This document shows, piece by piece, positions 1 to 9,739 of a stretch of 64,000 nucleotides of DNA (position 1 is its first letter; the number at the start of each line of letters is the position of its first letter). This DNA comes from Toxorhynchites rutilus septentrionalis. Its lineage: Eukaryota; Arthropoda; Insecta; Diptera; Culicidae. The stretch lies in contig NC_073744.1 of NCBI RefSeq assembly GCF_029784135.1, positions 19,102,239-19,166,238 on the forward strand, given 5' to 3'. The notes beneath the pieces were generated by a model. The model saw nothing but the letters and a program-made list of their open reading frames with translations, ran no database searches and was not told the DNA's origin. The position numbers and the translations under genes were made by a program.

Positions 1-165
1 TAGGAAAGAACCTGGAAGGATTAATTTCGTTAGGAAGAAGGAAACCGAGTGAGTTTGGAGAAAAACATGTAAACCTGAACTTGTAATTTAACAATGAAAT
101 GAAATGTATTCCAGTTTTTGAGCTGCTCTAAAAGCTTGCTGTAAAATGAATAGTTCACCCGAACA
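1..165 (+). repeat. BEL/Pao 5' LTR, right part (cut by window edge)
   Basis: This block matches, with small differences, the end of the block at 9405-9567 (shared text includes AGGAAGGATTA, TTCGTTAGGAAGAAGGAAAC and TGTATTCCAGTTTTTGAGCTGCTC). The two copies flank BEL-type gag and pol remnants in the same orientation, so they are the two LTRs of one element. Similarity stops just after GAACA in both, which fits an LTR ending in ACA. The left part lies outside the window. Confidence 0.75.
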
Positions 166-249
166 TTCTCGAAAATCAAATAACGAGATTTCGGTAACCT
201 CATGATGAGTAATGTATCCTTGGATCTTACCTCTACGCCCTGTACAAAA

Positions 250-1227
250 TTTCAATCCAAAATGAAGACATGATTGCGCGTGATAACTGCGATTGCATGT
301 TACATACACGCTGCGTAGGAATAACTGTGTTGCCTGAAAATGATAAGAAATGGTTTTGTCCCGAAGTGCTATACCAATCAGCTGTAGCACCAGAACCGAA
401 AGGAAACTTTACGTACCAAGAAAACAATGAACCTGCACACAATTCCCCTATCCGTAGAAGAGAAGCTGAAAGCAATGGAAGCCGAACAGAAACGTTTGGA
501 AAAGGAAATGGATGCAGACCTAGAGGCGAATGAACTGAAAAGTTTAAACCCTCTTAAAGCCAAAAAGAAGAGGAAGAAGAAGAAGAATGGATGCAGAGTG
601 TTTGATACGAGAGAAAGAGATAGAAATGATCAATGCCTTGCTAGAGAGGAGAATACGTAAGGAATGAGAACTACGCAAAAAGGAGCTGAATTCAGTTAGA
701 AAATTACAAGAGAAAGAAATCGATGATAGAAGAAGTCAATATGAGATAGAGATGTAGGAAAAAGGAGAGCATCTTTGTCGAATGGAGGAAATGGAAAGTG
801 TATCGTGAAAAAATGTCCAACATAGAGAAAAAATTAAGAGATTAAAATTTTGTAGTCATCGGGAAGCAGAAGAAACCTGAAGAGATAGCTGAAACTGTAT
901 CCCAAGCAGAGCATCCTAGAATCATAACCCGGCAACACAAATCATTCGGTCAACTGATGGAAAATAATATCAAGTGTCTTGTAGATGACGAATAAAACCA
1001 TACAAATGAAGAAGATTGTGAGGATGATGATAGTGATGAGGATGAGAAGAAGAGCTTGAATGGGTCTCGTCCACTCTCAGACTTCACTGCTATGTCTACA
1101 GCCGGAACAAACGATAGGAGTAAGCTGAAGGAGAAAGCAGCTCTATATAGTCACAGTGACTCTAACAGATCTTTTGTTCCTGAACGAAAAAACAGGAAGT
1201 GGGTTATATCTATGGTATAACGGCAAG
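250..1227 (+). pseudogene. BEL/Pao gag remnant (PHD-like finger, coiled coil)
   Basis: The reading frames are broken by stops and frameshifts. The stretch at 270-370 encodes a Cys/His cluster (CDCMLHTRCVG followed by WFCPE), which resembles the PHD-like finger found at the start of many BEL/Pao Gag proteins. From about 440 to 840 the frames are Glu/Lys-rich (for example EEKLKAMEAEQKRLEKEMD), as in the Gag coiled coil. From about 1000 to 1060 an acidic Asp/Glu run follows. The block sits directly 3' of the LTR at 1-165 and upstream of matching pol remnants, so it is the same element. The middle of gag (the part before the zinc knuckle) is not found and was probably lost. The right border is set by the palindromic repeat end near 1228 and is approximate. 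Confidence 0.65.
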
Positions 1228-1374
1228 GGTGACGTAGGACTAGCGTTGATTTAGAGATCATTTGTTTGAAGTTGAATCTATATCCATCCTGAATGAATGG
1301 ATAAATAAATATTTGGGTGACTTCAAAAACGAGAGCGTTACGTTGGAGGCTCAAGGTTTTTCATGTTATGCATC

Positions 1375-1800
1375 CAATATTGGATACGAAAATTTTCTAC
1401 TGATGGGGAAGAATAATTTTCAGAAGCTTTCCTGTTAATTGCGATTGATTGAAAAATCACAAAACCAAATGTATTTGATTGCAGTGTTATATGGATAGAA
1501 AACATTAGAATAAACTATTTCGCTTCAATGTATTTTTCAATTCCCAGGGGAACTGGCAGAGTATTTTTCAGCAACAATTAATTCTTTTCAGATTTTCCTC
1601 GATACTCGAAGCCCACCAGTGGTTAATACTAACTCGATAACCACCTGTTAATAGCACTTGATTGAAAAATATTTGGTCGCTGTGTTATATGGTTAGAAAA
1701 CATTAACATAAACTCTTTCGCATGAATGTATTTTTCAATTCCCAGGGAACTGGCAGATTATTTTTCAGCAACGATTAGATCTTTCCGGAATTTTCTCGAT
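1375..1800. repeat. Partial tandem pair of a dispersed repeat (related block at 6260-6480)
   Basis: The text around TGTATTTTTCAATTCCCAGG plus GAACTGGCAGA occurs at about 1530 and again at about 1730. A third copy lies near 6425. The preceding motif ATGCATCCAATATTGGATAC (1367) recurs at about 6268. The copies flank the histone pseudogene group on both sides. No coding potential is seen. Confidence 0.6.
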
Positions 1801-1879
1801 GCTGAATGGCATCCAAACGAAAATATTCCTTTCAGTTTGGTCTGTAAAAAACTTTTCTGAACTCTTATCCATCAAATTT

Positions 1880-1896
1880 GGAGCCCTGAAAAGGGC
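1880..1896 (-). promoter_or_regulatory. Histone mRNA 3' stem-loop, copy A
   Basis: On the minus strand the sequence GCCCTTTTCAGGGC lies about 20 bases after the H3 pseudogene stop. It matches the conserved stem (GGCYCT), TTTC loop and AGRGCC arm bound by SLBP in animal histone mRNAs. The stem is still intact here. Confidence 0.8.
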
Positions 1897-1914
1897 AGTT
1901 GATTTTATGCTAAG

Positions 1915-2272
1915 CTAATAGCACGCTCTCCTCGGATACAATGGGCCAGCTGGATGTCCTTGGGCATGATGTGACGTGTTTTGCATGGACAGCACACAAA
2001 TTGTTATTTTCGAATAGGCCTCCTGCAGCATCATAACCGCGGAACTTTGGAAGCGCAAATCGGTTTTGAAGTCCTGAGCAATTCCACGAATCAAATGCTG
2101 CAAAGGTAGATGGCGGATCAGCAATTCGGTCGACTTCTGATAGCGACGAATTTCACGCAAAGTTCCCGGTCGATAGCGATGTGGTCACACTCCTCGCGGC
2201 TGGTGCACTTATCCGAGCTGCTTTCGTGGTGCCTTACCACCGAAAGACTAACGAGCTGTGTGCTTGGTCCAC
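1915..2272 (-). pseudogene. Histone H3 pseudogene, copy A
   Basis: Read on the minus strand, the frame gives an H3-like core including [20 protein letters not shown] and [17 protein letters not shown], the hallmark alpha-N to alpha-2 region of histone H3. The N-terminal tail is recognisable upstream (GGKAPRKQL then PHRYRPGT) but contains stops. The usual VA before LREIRR is missing. After LQEA about nine residues are deleted and the frame shifts, so the C-terminus ([13 protein letters not shown]) lies in another frame. The gene is intronless, as replication-dependent H3 genes are. It forms the left arm of an inverted repeat with copy B. It is clearly not functional. Confidence 0.9.
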
Positions 2273-2552
2273 ACAAACGAGTCCTCACGGTGCGAGAGTA
2301 GAGTAAGAAATGAACGAAAGCAAAGGAAGCGTCATTTTATAAACCAAAAAAGTATAAAATGTAAACCCCACCCTTATTATATTCGTAGCTTACTCTGAGA
2401 GAGAAACGAATAACATCGAAGTAAGTATACAGTAAGCTTATATAATAAAAAGGGTGGGGTTTACATTCTGGACTTTTATGGCTTATAATAAGATGCTTCC
2501 TTTGCTTTCGTTCATTTCTTACTCTACTCTCGCACCGTGAGGACTCGTTTGT

Positions 2553-2911
2553 GTGGGACCAAGCACACAGCTCGTTAGTCCTTCGGTGGTAAGGCACCAC
2601 GAAAGCAGCTCGGATAAGTGCACCAGCCGCGAGGAGTGTGACCACATCGCTATCGACCGGGAACTTTGCGTGAAATTCGTCGCTATCAGAAGTCGACCGA
2701 ATTGCTGATCCGCCATCTACCTTTGCAGCATTTGATTCGTGGAATTGCTCAGGACTTCAAAACCGATTTGCGCTTTCAAAGTTCCGCGGTTATGACGCTG
2801 CAGGAGGCCTATTCGAAGATACCAATCTGTGTGCTATCCATGCAAAACACGTCACATCATGCCCAAGGACATCCAGCTGGCCCATCGTATCCGAGGAGAG
2901 CGTGCTATTAG
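2553..2911 (+). pseudogene. Histone H3 pseudogene, copy B
   Basis: This is the same pseudogene as copy A in the opposite orientation. The N-terminal tail reads RTK-TAR, then GGKAPRKQL and PHRYRPGT, with stop codons in between, joined to [20 protein letters not shown] and [16 protein letters not shown]. The same small deletion after LQEA and the same frameshift are present, so copies A, B and C descend from one already dead ancestor. The frame ends with a GERA-like C-terminus just before TAG at 2909-2911. A TATA-like ATAATAAG and a G-rich block lie 100 bases upstream, so promoter DNA was copied too. Confidence 0.9.
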
Positions 2912-2928
2912 CTTAGCATAAAATCAAC

Positions 2929-2944
2929 GGCCCTTTTCAGGGTT
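2929..2944 (+). promoter_or_regulatory. Histone mRNA 3' stem-loop, copy B
   Basis: GGCCCTTTTCAGGGTT follows the H3 pseudogene stop by 17 bases. It is the canonical SLBP-type stem-loop with the last two base pairs weakened (GG against TT). Confidence 0.8.
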
Positions 2945-3344
2945 CCAAATTTGATGGATAAGAGTTCAGAAAAGTTTTTTGCAGGCCGAACCGAAGAAGC
3001 ATTTAACGAAAATCGTTGTGTCGATGATAATTCGATACCGATAAGTGCCATGGATATGGATTTGATAATGAAGAATATGAAATATATGACATGATGTAGT
3101 GAATATATCCCCATATCAAAGAAATCACTTTGATGAGACTGTTTGCCGTTTGTTGTTTTTAATTGTTGGGACGAGGGGATTATTTTTGCTGAGTAAATTC
3201 CAAGAAAAAATCCATCCCTTCTTTAAGCGTGATTCATTCTGCTTCGGATCATTTCATACAAAAGATAAAGTGTCCAAGAGTTATATGATTGCTATCTATT
3301 GACTTGAAAAATTGTTTCAATAGCTTAATAATAGCTTCGAAAAC

Positions 3345-3400
3345 AGGTTATTGAAATCATTCGTATCCGTATGTAGCGCGCCCTCTTGGAAACCCATTAA
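3345..3400 (+). promoter_or_regulatory. Decayed TATA/initiator module
   Basis: TATTGAAATCATTCGTATCC followed by GTATGTAGCGCG and TTGGAAACCCATT resembles, with mutations, the TATATAA-containing modules at 58545-58600, 60068-60123 and 6689-6760 (minus). The TATA itself is changed to TATGTAG. It lies about 430 bases downstream of H3 copy B, in the same orientation. Histone-linked promoter DNA is the likely origin (inference). Confidence 0.35.
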
Positions 3401-3523
3401 TCTTATTGGAATGTGAGATGGGGAAGCTCATACTCACGTTTATGCATTATGCTGTACTCTTCCAATTAATTTCGTTTTTGCAGGCCGAACTGAAACATTT
3501 TCAGTCGAGTTAACTCTCTTTTA

Positions 3524-3764
3524 CAGTAATGTTTTTGAATCCGGACGCTTTTTAATCCGGACACTTTGCATTACATTCAATATCATATCACAGCCATAAC
3601 ATTTTTTTCATGTTGAATTTATGCGATTAATAGTTACTAATATAGTTACTGATAGTTACTTGATAGTTACTAATCAATCGTATTAATTCAACATGCATAA
3701 AATGTTGTGGCTGCGGTATGATATTAAATGTAACGCAAAGTGTCCGGATTCAAATAAATTACTG
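3524..3764. mobile_element. pogo/Tc1-type MITE with long inverted arms
   Basis: The element begins CAGTAAT, ends ATTACTG, and is flanked by TA on both sides. The arms are inverted copies over most of their length (GAATCCGGAC near 3538 against GTCCGGATTC near 3742; the AACATTTT and ATTAATTCAAC blocks also pair). At 241 bp with no ORF it is non-autonomous. TIR style and TA target duplication fit the Tc1/mariner/pogo superfamily. Confidence 0.8.
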
Positions 3765-3798
3765 TATACTTACTTCGATGTTATTCGTTTCTCTCTCA

Positions 3799-5090
3799 AG
3801 CCGGGTTCAGACGGTGCGAGTAAGCATACGAGTCGGTCTAGTCAGTTACTGCAGTGCAGCTACTCACACCGTGTGAACACATCATGCCAGTTATTGTCAT
3901 GTGTGATCCGGCGTGCGAGCTACTTCAAAGTTTTTTGAATTTACTCGCACTTGCATGCTTCACAACGTCAAAAACAGAATTTAGCGTTCGAATCAGTGAT
4001 GCCAAATGTAATGAAATGTCTCTATTTTTAAGATATTTGAAAATATGTGAAGATATTTATAGACTTCAAAATTATTGGAAAAACAAATAAAACCCTCATA
4101 GTTTCTAAACGAAATAATTGTTATTTCGTTTTGCACGCTGGCGGGGCACGCTTTCTTTTTGAGATAGTTTTCTTGAGAATCTCTAATATAGAATCATTAT
4201 CAGATCACAACTTACAAAAAAAAGTATTGTTCTAAGAAACAGAATACATATTCGATTTAAAAAAGTACATTTTCATTCATTATTAAAATTTTTGAAGCGT
4301 ATTTATTGCACCTGCAAATCGACTATCATTTTCATTTCACAAAATAAATAAAATTAAAAAAAAAAAACTTTTAGACTACCATTTATAACATCACATCCTT
4401 TCGGAATTATCTGAGCTATGGATGTTTTCGAGATTCTAAAAAATATCGACAACAATCCCAACGATATTCCAAAACAAAGGCACATCAATGTCATTTCTAA
4501 TTTAACTCTTGCAGGTACAGCATCCCTCATGACTGTATCTTGGCGTTGTATTCGTGGAGCAATTAAATCCAACAGTTTTTTCACTTGTTCAGGTGTTATT
4601 ATCAACACTGCTCTGTAATCTCGGGGATCCTCATCGTAGAGTTCCTTCAATATTGTATTTGTTGCTCCTTTTCTTTGCATCTAATTCCTGGCCCGAATCC
4701 TTTTCTCTTTCTGCTTTTTCGGATAGTACCTTCAGTTCAAAGAAATTCAGCACAAAGTATGTATTTTTAAACACGATCAGCGTTTGTTTTGCTATAAAAT
4801 TGTGTGATGATACATTCAACTGAAAACCTAAGATGAAAACTGCCAATAAAGAAGTCGATTTTGGACCAATCATTTGACAAATTCGGACCTGATTGCTGTT
4901 TCTGACTATTTGATGGACATTTGAAAAGTCGCCTGGCATCCCTGGTAAACCCGTGCCGTAGTATCTAGTTTCTCGCCAGCAGCTCACACTGTGTGAACGG
5001 ACAAGGCGAGTCAACCAATTGTCAAGCGAGTCCACCGGGTCAGTAGCTGCTCATTGTCAAGTCAGCTACTAGCAACGTATAAATGGGCCT
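3799..5090. mobile_element. PIF/Harbinger deletion derivative, copy A
   Basis: Ends AGCCGGGTTCAGACGGTGCG and (inverted) AGGCCCATTTATACGTTGC are imperfect terminal repeats. The 3-bp flank TCA is present on both sides (3796-3798 and 5091-5093), as expected for PIF/Harbinger TNA targets. A near-identical 1290-bp copy lies at 17241-18530. The uninterrupted site (TCTCTCTCAGAGTAAGC read on the minus strand) is preserved near 2390-2405, which confirms the insertion point. Inside, minus-strand frames retain only the start of the transposase. Confidence 0.9.
4363..4680 (-). pseudogene. PIF/Harbinger transposase N-terminal remnant, copy A
   Basis: The minus-strand frame contains ITPEQVKKLLDLIAPRIQRQ, then DTVMRDAVP, then a region ending RISKTSIAQIIPKGCDVI. 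This is the conserved segment just before the DDE nuclease core of PIF/Harbinger (ALP1/HARBI1-like) transposases. No catalytic DDE block follows, and A/T-rich DNA replaces it, so the protein is truncated. Another minus-strand frame (4631-5035) shows a Lys/Glu-rich stretch that may be an upstream part of the same gene. Function, if any, would have to come from a full-length element elsewhere. Confidence 0.8.
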
Positions 5091-5219
5091 TCAGGCTAAG
5101 CTACGAATATAATAAAGAGGGTGGGGTTTACATTTTATAATTTTATGGTTTATAATATGATGCTTCCTTTGCTTTCGTTCATTTCTTACTCTACTCTCGC
5201 ACCGTGAGGACTCGTTTGT

Positions 5220-5580
5220 GTGGGACCAAGCACACAGCTCGTTAGTCTTTCGGTGGTAAGGCACCACGAAAGCAGCTCGGATAAGTGCACCAGCCGCGAG
5301 GAGTGTGACCACATCGCTATCGACCGGGAACTTTGCGTGAAATTCGTCGCTATCAGAAGTCGACCGAATTGCTGATCCGCCATCTACCTTTGCAGCATTT
5401 GATTCGTGGAATTGCTCAGGACTTCAAAACCGATTTGCGCTTTCAAAGTTCCGCGGTTATGACGCTGCAGGAGGCCTATTCGAAGATACCAATCTGTGTA
5501 CTATCCATGCAAAACGCGTCACATCATGCCCAAGGACATCCAGCTGGCCCATCGTATCCGTGGAGAGCGTGCTATATTAG
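5220..5580 (+). pseudogene. Histone H3 pseudogene, copy C
   Basis: This copy is nearly identical to copy B over the whole unit, including the defects (missing VA before LREIRR, deletion after LQEA, frameshift into a Pro/His-rich tail). It begins just right of Harbinger copy A, and the shared upstream block (GGGTGGGGTTTACATTTTAT, 5119-5138) is present. The copies therefore arose by segmental duplication, not by separate retroposition. There is no poly(A) tail. Confidence 0.9.
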
Positions 5581-5597
5581 CTTAGCATATAATCAAC

Positions 5598-5613
5598 GGC
5601 CCTTTTCAGGGCT
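5598..5613 (+). promoter_or_regulatory. Histone mRNA 3' stem-loop, copy C
   Basis: GGCCCTTTTCAGGGCT follows the pseudogene stop by 17 bases and is an almost perfect SLBP-type stem-loop (one weak terminal pair). The sequence after it (CCAAATTTGATGG) is common to all three copies. Confidence 0.8.
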
Positions 5614-5619
5614 CCAAAT

Positions 5620-6260
5620 TTGATGGATAAGAGTTCAGAAAAGTTTTTTGCAGGCCGAACTGAAATGAGCATTTAGCGAAAATCGTGGTGTCAATGATAA
5701 TTCGATACCGATAGGGGCCATGGATATTGGATTTGATAATGAAGAATATGAAACACATGACATTATGTAGTGAATATTTCCCCATATCGAAGAAATCACT
5801 TTGATGAAACTGCATTATAAAATTATTTGTGTACTGGGTTATTTCCTCGGAGGACTCGATTCCTTCTTTGAGCAATAATAATCTCTTTCTGGCAAAACGA
5901 AGTGGTATGAATCACATTATTCGAAAGATAAAATGAAGATGTTTTCTGCCAATTTTCTTCAACCTCCAAACATCTCTTTCTCCAGTTTGTCGTTTTTGCG
6001 ATCGCTAATCCTTTCTCACAACACACATTTCTCACTTGAGAAATTGTTGAGTAAACATCGTTTGCCAGTGCGCGTAGAGCGGGAATTCCTCAAGATTCAT
6101 TGCACCTCTAATAAATTGCCGAAAGACGTGGTCTTACATTGATCACACTTGATTGAAAAATCCAAAACGAAATGTATTTGGTCGCAGCATTATATGAGTA
6201 AGAAGCAAATGATTACTCGAATATTACATGATTTTGGCGATGTGAAAATTTTTCCGTTTT
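5620..6260. other. H3 3' flank and unassigned DNA
   Basis: Up to about 5800 this repeats the 3' flank of H3 copy B (AAAGTTTTTTGCAGGCCGAA and later text). From about 5820 to 6140 no recognisable gene is present. ATTCGAAAGATAAAATG at 5920 recurs at about 59990, and in inverse form near 6820, so this too is dispersed repeat DNA. Confidence 0.5.
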
Positions 6261-6688
6261 TCATGTTATGCATCCAACATTGGATACGAAAATTATCTAC
6301 TGATGGGGGAAAATAATAGAAGCTTTCCTGTCAATTGCGATTGATTGAAAAATCACAAAACCAAATATATTTGGTTGCAGTGTTGTATGGATAGAAAACA
6401 TTAAAATAAACTCTTTCGCATGAATGTATTTTTCAATTCCCAGGGGAACTGGTAGATTATTTTTCAGCAACGATGATAGCAACGAGGATTCCGCGCGTGT
6501 ATGTGTGTGTGTCGGCTGCTCCGATGTTTCAAGCGGAACCGTGGCATCACTCTCCTCCTGATGGATTCCCTTCTGGCCTAAGGTGTACAAACAGGCTCTT
6601 GGTAACACCGTTCATCAGCGCTTTCATGATAAACGAAGTGACCTTCATCACAACAGCGACAACATGCTCCAGTCGCTGTTCAATTATA

Positions 6689-6760
6689 ACTGAGTGGGTT
6701 TACGAGCGGCGCTCGCTTATATACCGATTGGTGATTTCAATAGCCTATTTTGAAAGCAAT
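6689..6760 (-). promoter_or_regulatory. TATA/initiator module (minus strand)
   Basis: Read on the minus strand: CACCAATCGGTATATAAGCG, then GCCGCTCGTAAACCCACTCA and GTT. TATATAA lies about 30 bases before the TCAGTT initiator, which is a normal core-promoter spacing. The same arrangement appears at 58560-58595 and 60088-60123. No intact ORF follows. Confidence 0.5.
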
Positions 6761-6859
6761 TTTAAGGCTATTGAAACAAGTTTTTGGATGAAAAAGTAAC
6801 AAGTATATGACGCGTAGACATTTTATCTTTCGAATGAAGTGTTCATCATACCATTTCGT

Positions 6860-6976
6860 TCAGTTGTTTAAGAGCTATTAACGCTCAAAATCTCGGTCTC
6901 CGGCGTAACGCTTTCGTTTTCGAAACTTTGATTTTACACCCCGGTATAGAAATGAAAGACGTAGTCCTACGTCAAA
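6860..6976. repeat. Terminal block of a palindrome-ended repeat
   Basis: ATTAACGCTCAAAATCTCGG through CACCCCGGTATAGAAATGAAA to GACGTAGTCCTACGTCA is repeated in inverse orientation at about 59550-59650. The end is the near-palindrome GACGTAG-TC-CTACGTC seen at several other repeat borders in this window. BEL/Pao sequence resumes directly after it. Confidence 0.65.
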
Positions 6977-9083
6977 ACAGAAACCGTGTAGGGCGTGTCA
7001 GCGGGAAGATCATCATCTGCGATTCTTTCAAGACTTAAAAAATTTGTCTTACGCAGATCGAATGAAAATTGTCACAAGATGGAATCTGTGCACGATATGT
7101 ATGAATGACCACCGTGGGCAATGCCGGTTCAAAATCCGTTGCAATGTAGGTGATTGCAGAGAATCTAACAATCCGTTGATTCATCCGATAACAACCGTTG
7201 TCGCCATAGACGCAAACATTAAGTCCAGCTGTTAAATGATGTTCCGCGTGATTCCAGTGATGATTCACTGTGGAGAGACTGTTGCTACAGTCAGTTTATA
7301 CAGTCGAGAAACTGAAATTACCGCACCAAACTTTGAACACTGACGAGTTATCGGCACAGTATAATCATATGCGTGGATTATCAATTACATCATACGATGG
7401 TCGTCCAGGAGTATTAATAAGGCTAGGCAATATCCACTCGTTTGCTCCCCTGGAAGCGAAGATTGGCACCATAAGCGAACCAATCGCTGTCCGCTGGGGT
7501 GGACAGTTTATGGACCACGACGAGAAAATTCTGAGCCACGAGACAATTTACTAGGCTACCATCGAGAGTTCTCCAATGAAGAGCTTGATGATCTCTTAAA
7601 GAACCATTACGCACTCGAACAATCTGTGGTGCAAGTGCATCAAGAATCGACAGGACCAAAGGGCCCGGTCGATATTAGAGCAAACTACGAAACACGTGGG
7701 TGAACGATTTGAGACAGGACTTTTGGAGTTGGGCTGGAGTTGTATCAACATGTTCGAAACCAGATCGCAGACTACATTGTTAAAGAATATGCACATCTAG
7801 TCACCGAAGAAGAGTTAATTATTATCGGTGCTAATAATTTTTCGCGAGAAGAGGATGTGACGGCGGTGGCATCCGTGAGATGTATATGAAAATTATATCC
7901 AAGGATGAAGCACAATGGATAAGATGGCACAATGTTTCGAACAGACAGCAGTGAATTCCCAAGAGTATACGTCGTGAATGTCACTACGTTCGGTTCAACG
8001 TGCTCCCCTGCATCAGTACAATACATAAAGAATCGAAATGCGGAGAAGCATGCGGGTATTGACCCGGAAGCGGCAGCGGCCATCATTAATCGGCACCATG
8101 TTGATAACCGCAATTGGACGTCGAACTCACCGGAACTTCTCACTGCGTTGGGAGAAATTAAACCCATGGGACCAGTCGTTTTCAACCAAGACAAACATAC
8201 TTCTAATGGACGTGTATTCGGGATAGTCTAGAATCAGGAGCTAGATGCCTTGGCCTTCTCCATAACACACTTGCGGAAATTCAAGAATATCTGTATGGGG
8301 GAGAGCGGCCTACCAAGTGGAATGTTTTATTCCGTGTAATGGGTTTTTTTCGATCCCCTGGGTGTACGTTGTCCATTCACAATTCATGGCAATATACTCA
8401 TTCAATACCTGTGGCGTAATGGTTGCGAATTGGATCAAGCAGTGGATAGGGTTGCTGCCTGATGTCGAAGATTTAAGAACCCCGCGATGTTACCTGGGTG
8501 ATGCTGTATCTTCGATGGTGGATTCTCTCGAATTACACATATTTATCGATGCGAGTGAACACGCTTATGGGTGCGTAGCACATTTCATGTCTCTGATCAT
8601 GTCTCGAGCGAAAATAGCACCACTTAAGCGCCAATCAATCCCTAGACTAGAATCGTTAGCTGCAGTTCTTGGAGCACGAGTGAGCCAAATGATTTTCGGA
8701 GGCAACTTCGTTACAGATTGATCACACTACTCTGTGGACAGATTCTCTAATTGTGTTATCCTGGCTGATGTCCGATGTCCACACAGTCTTCGAAAAACTA
8801 CGCAATGTCTATAAACGATCAAGATATTTGGCCAACAAGCTCTGGGAACGCTGATCAAAGGAATATCTACCCACACTGAATCATCGTACTAAATGGTTCG
8901 AGGACAAAAAACCACTGGAAGTAGGAGATTTAGTGTTTGTTGTTGAGGGGAAGGACCGGAAGAATTGGAAGCGAGGACAAGTACAGAATGTCATCAAGGG
9001 AACGGATGGAAGGGAAATAGAAATAGCAGATGGCAATGTATACAGGCATGCTGCGGAAAATCTAGCGGTGTTAGAAGTACAAT
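6977..9083 (+). pseudogene. BEL/Pao gag 3' end and pol remnant
   Basis: Domains appear in BEL/Pao order in broken frames. A zinc-knuckle region at about 6995-7190 (CxxC with HH, then NLCTICMNDHRGQCRF) comes first. The protease/RT linker follows at 7380-7550 (IRLGNIHSFAPLEAKIG, SEPIAVRWG). Reverse-transcriptase pieces lie at 7930-8230 (TTFGSTCSPASVQYIKNRNA and AAAIINRHHVDN, where a YVDD-like motif is usual). RNase H lies at 8520-8718 (ELHIFIDASEHAYGCVAHF, IPRLESLAAVLGARV). The integrase C-terminal tail lies at 8890-9083 (EVGDLVFVVEGKDRKNWKRG, ending LAVLEVQ). The RT core and most of the integrase are deleted. The altered YVDD and many stops show it is dead. Confidence 0.85.
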
Positions 9084-9133
9084 AGAATAAATCCGGAACT
9101 CCAGGAAGATTTACCGAATTTTACGGGCAGGGG

Positions 9134-9567
9134 TGTGTTCACACCGCTGGGCTCTAAATTCAGAATGTCTGTGACAGAAATAGAGAGAAAAAAATGAAAT
9201 AGGCTATAAAAAAATAAATTCATTAAATCATTTTTTTCCAACCTGAAGTACAATCAAATTAAAGGCGCAATATTCTTTTTTATCAATTCATTCGCGGTGA
9301 TAACCTGTAAGTACCTGGAAAAGGTATCAAAATCATTGTAACACAGTTGACAAAGCAATAATTGTATACAGGAAAAATACAGTAGGAAAGGATTTAGGAA
9401 TATTAGGCAAGGACCAGGAAGGATTATTTTCGTTAGGAAGAAGGAAACTATTTGATTGAGTATGGAGAAAAAATGTAAACATGAACTTGTAATCTAACAA
9501 TGAAAATGTATTCCAGTTTTTAAGCTGCTCCAAAAGTTTGCTGCAAAATAAATAGTTCACACGAACA
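9134..9567 (+). repeat. BEL/Pao 3' LTR
   Basis: A polypurine-like tract (GGGCAGGGG) ends at 9133 and TGTGTTCACACCGC begins the LTR. The right 160 bases match the 5' LTR fragment at 1-165 and stop at CGAACA. Length about 434 bp. Its first bases follow the pol stop by about 50 bases, as in intact BEL elements. An AATAAA-type signal (AAAATAAATTC) lies near 9210. Confidence 0.75.
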
Positions 9568-9739
9568 ACTTCTGTTATGAAACTTTAAAATATTCTGTAG
9601 GTGAACTTTGATAATGTTGACAACAATATCGGTTAAACGTCTTCCAACCTCTTTCCGTTTATTAATATAATACCCATCATTACTGTTAACGACAATTCTA
9701 ACAAATTCCAAAATTGCGATTAATATGTCATTTTTACAG

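Larger units (their letters stand above)
1838..2975. repeat. Long inverted repeat of an H3 gene unit
   Basis: The left arm (about 1838-2400, H3 copy A) is repeated in inverse orientation as the right arm (about 2432-2975, H3 copy B). The match runs from the 3' flank (CCATCAAATTTGGA) through the stem-loop, the H3 body and the 5' region to GTAAACCCCACCCTT / AAGGGTGGGGTTTAC. Only about 40 bases (CTCTGAGAGAGAAACG and flank, near 2395-2431) separate the arms. A transcript across it could fold into a hairpin of more than 500 bp with few mismatches. Confidence 0.85.
1228..6976. other. Composite insertion splitting the BEL/Pao element
   Basis: BEL-type sequence stops near 1227-1370 and resumes at about 6977 with the Gag zinc-knuckle region. 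The intervening 5.7 kb holds histone H3 pseudogenes and other repeats. The inner borders look alike: TGACGTAGGACTA near 1229 and, in inverse orientation, GTAGTCCTACGTCA ending at about 6974. No target-site duplication is visible, so whether this came as one unit or as successive insertions is unresolved. The left border could lie as far right as about 1370. Confidence 0.5.

Noticed and set aside
1915..2911. Functional histone H3 genes
   Set aside because: Stops in the N-terminal tail, a missing VA, a deletion and a frameshift in every copy.
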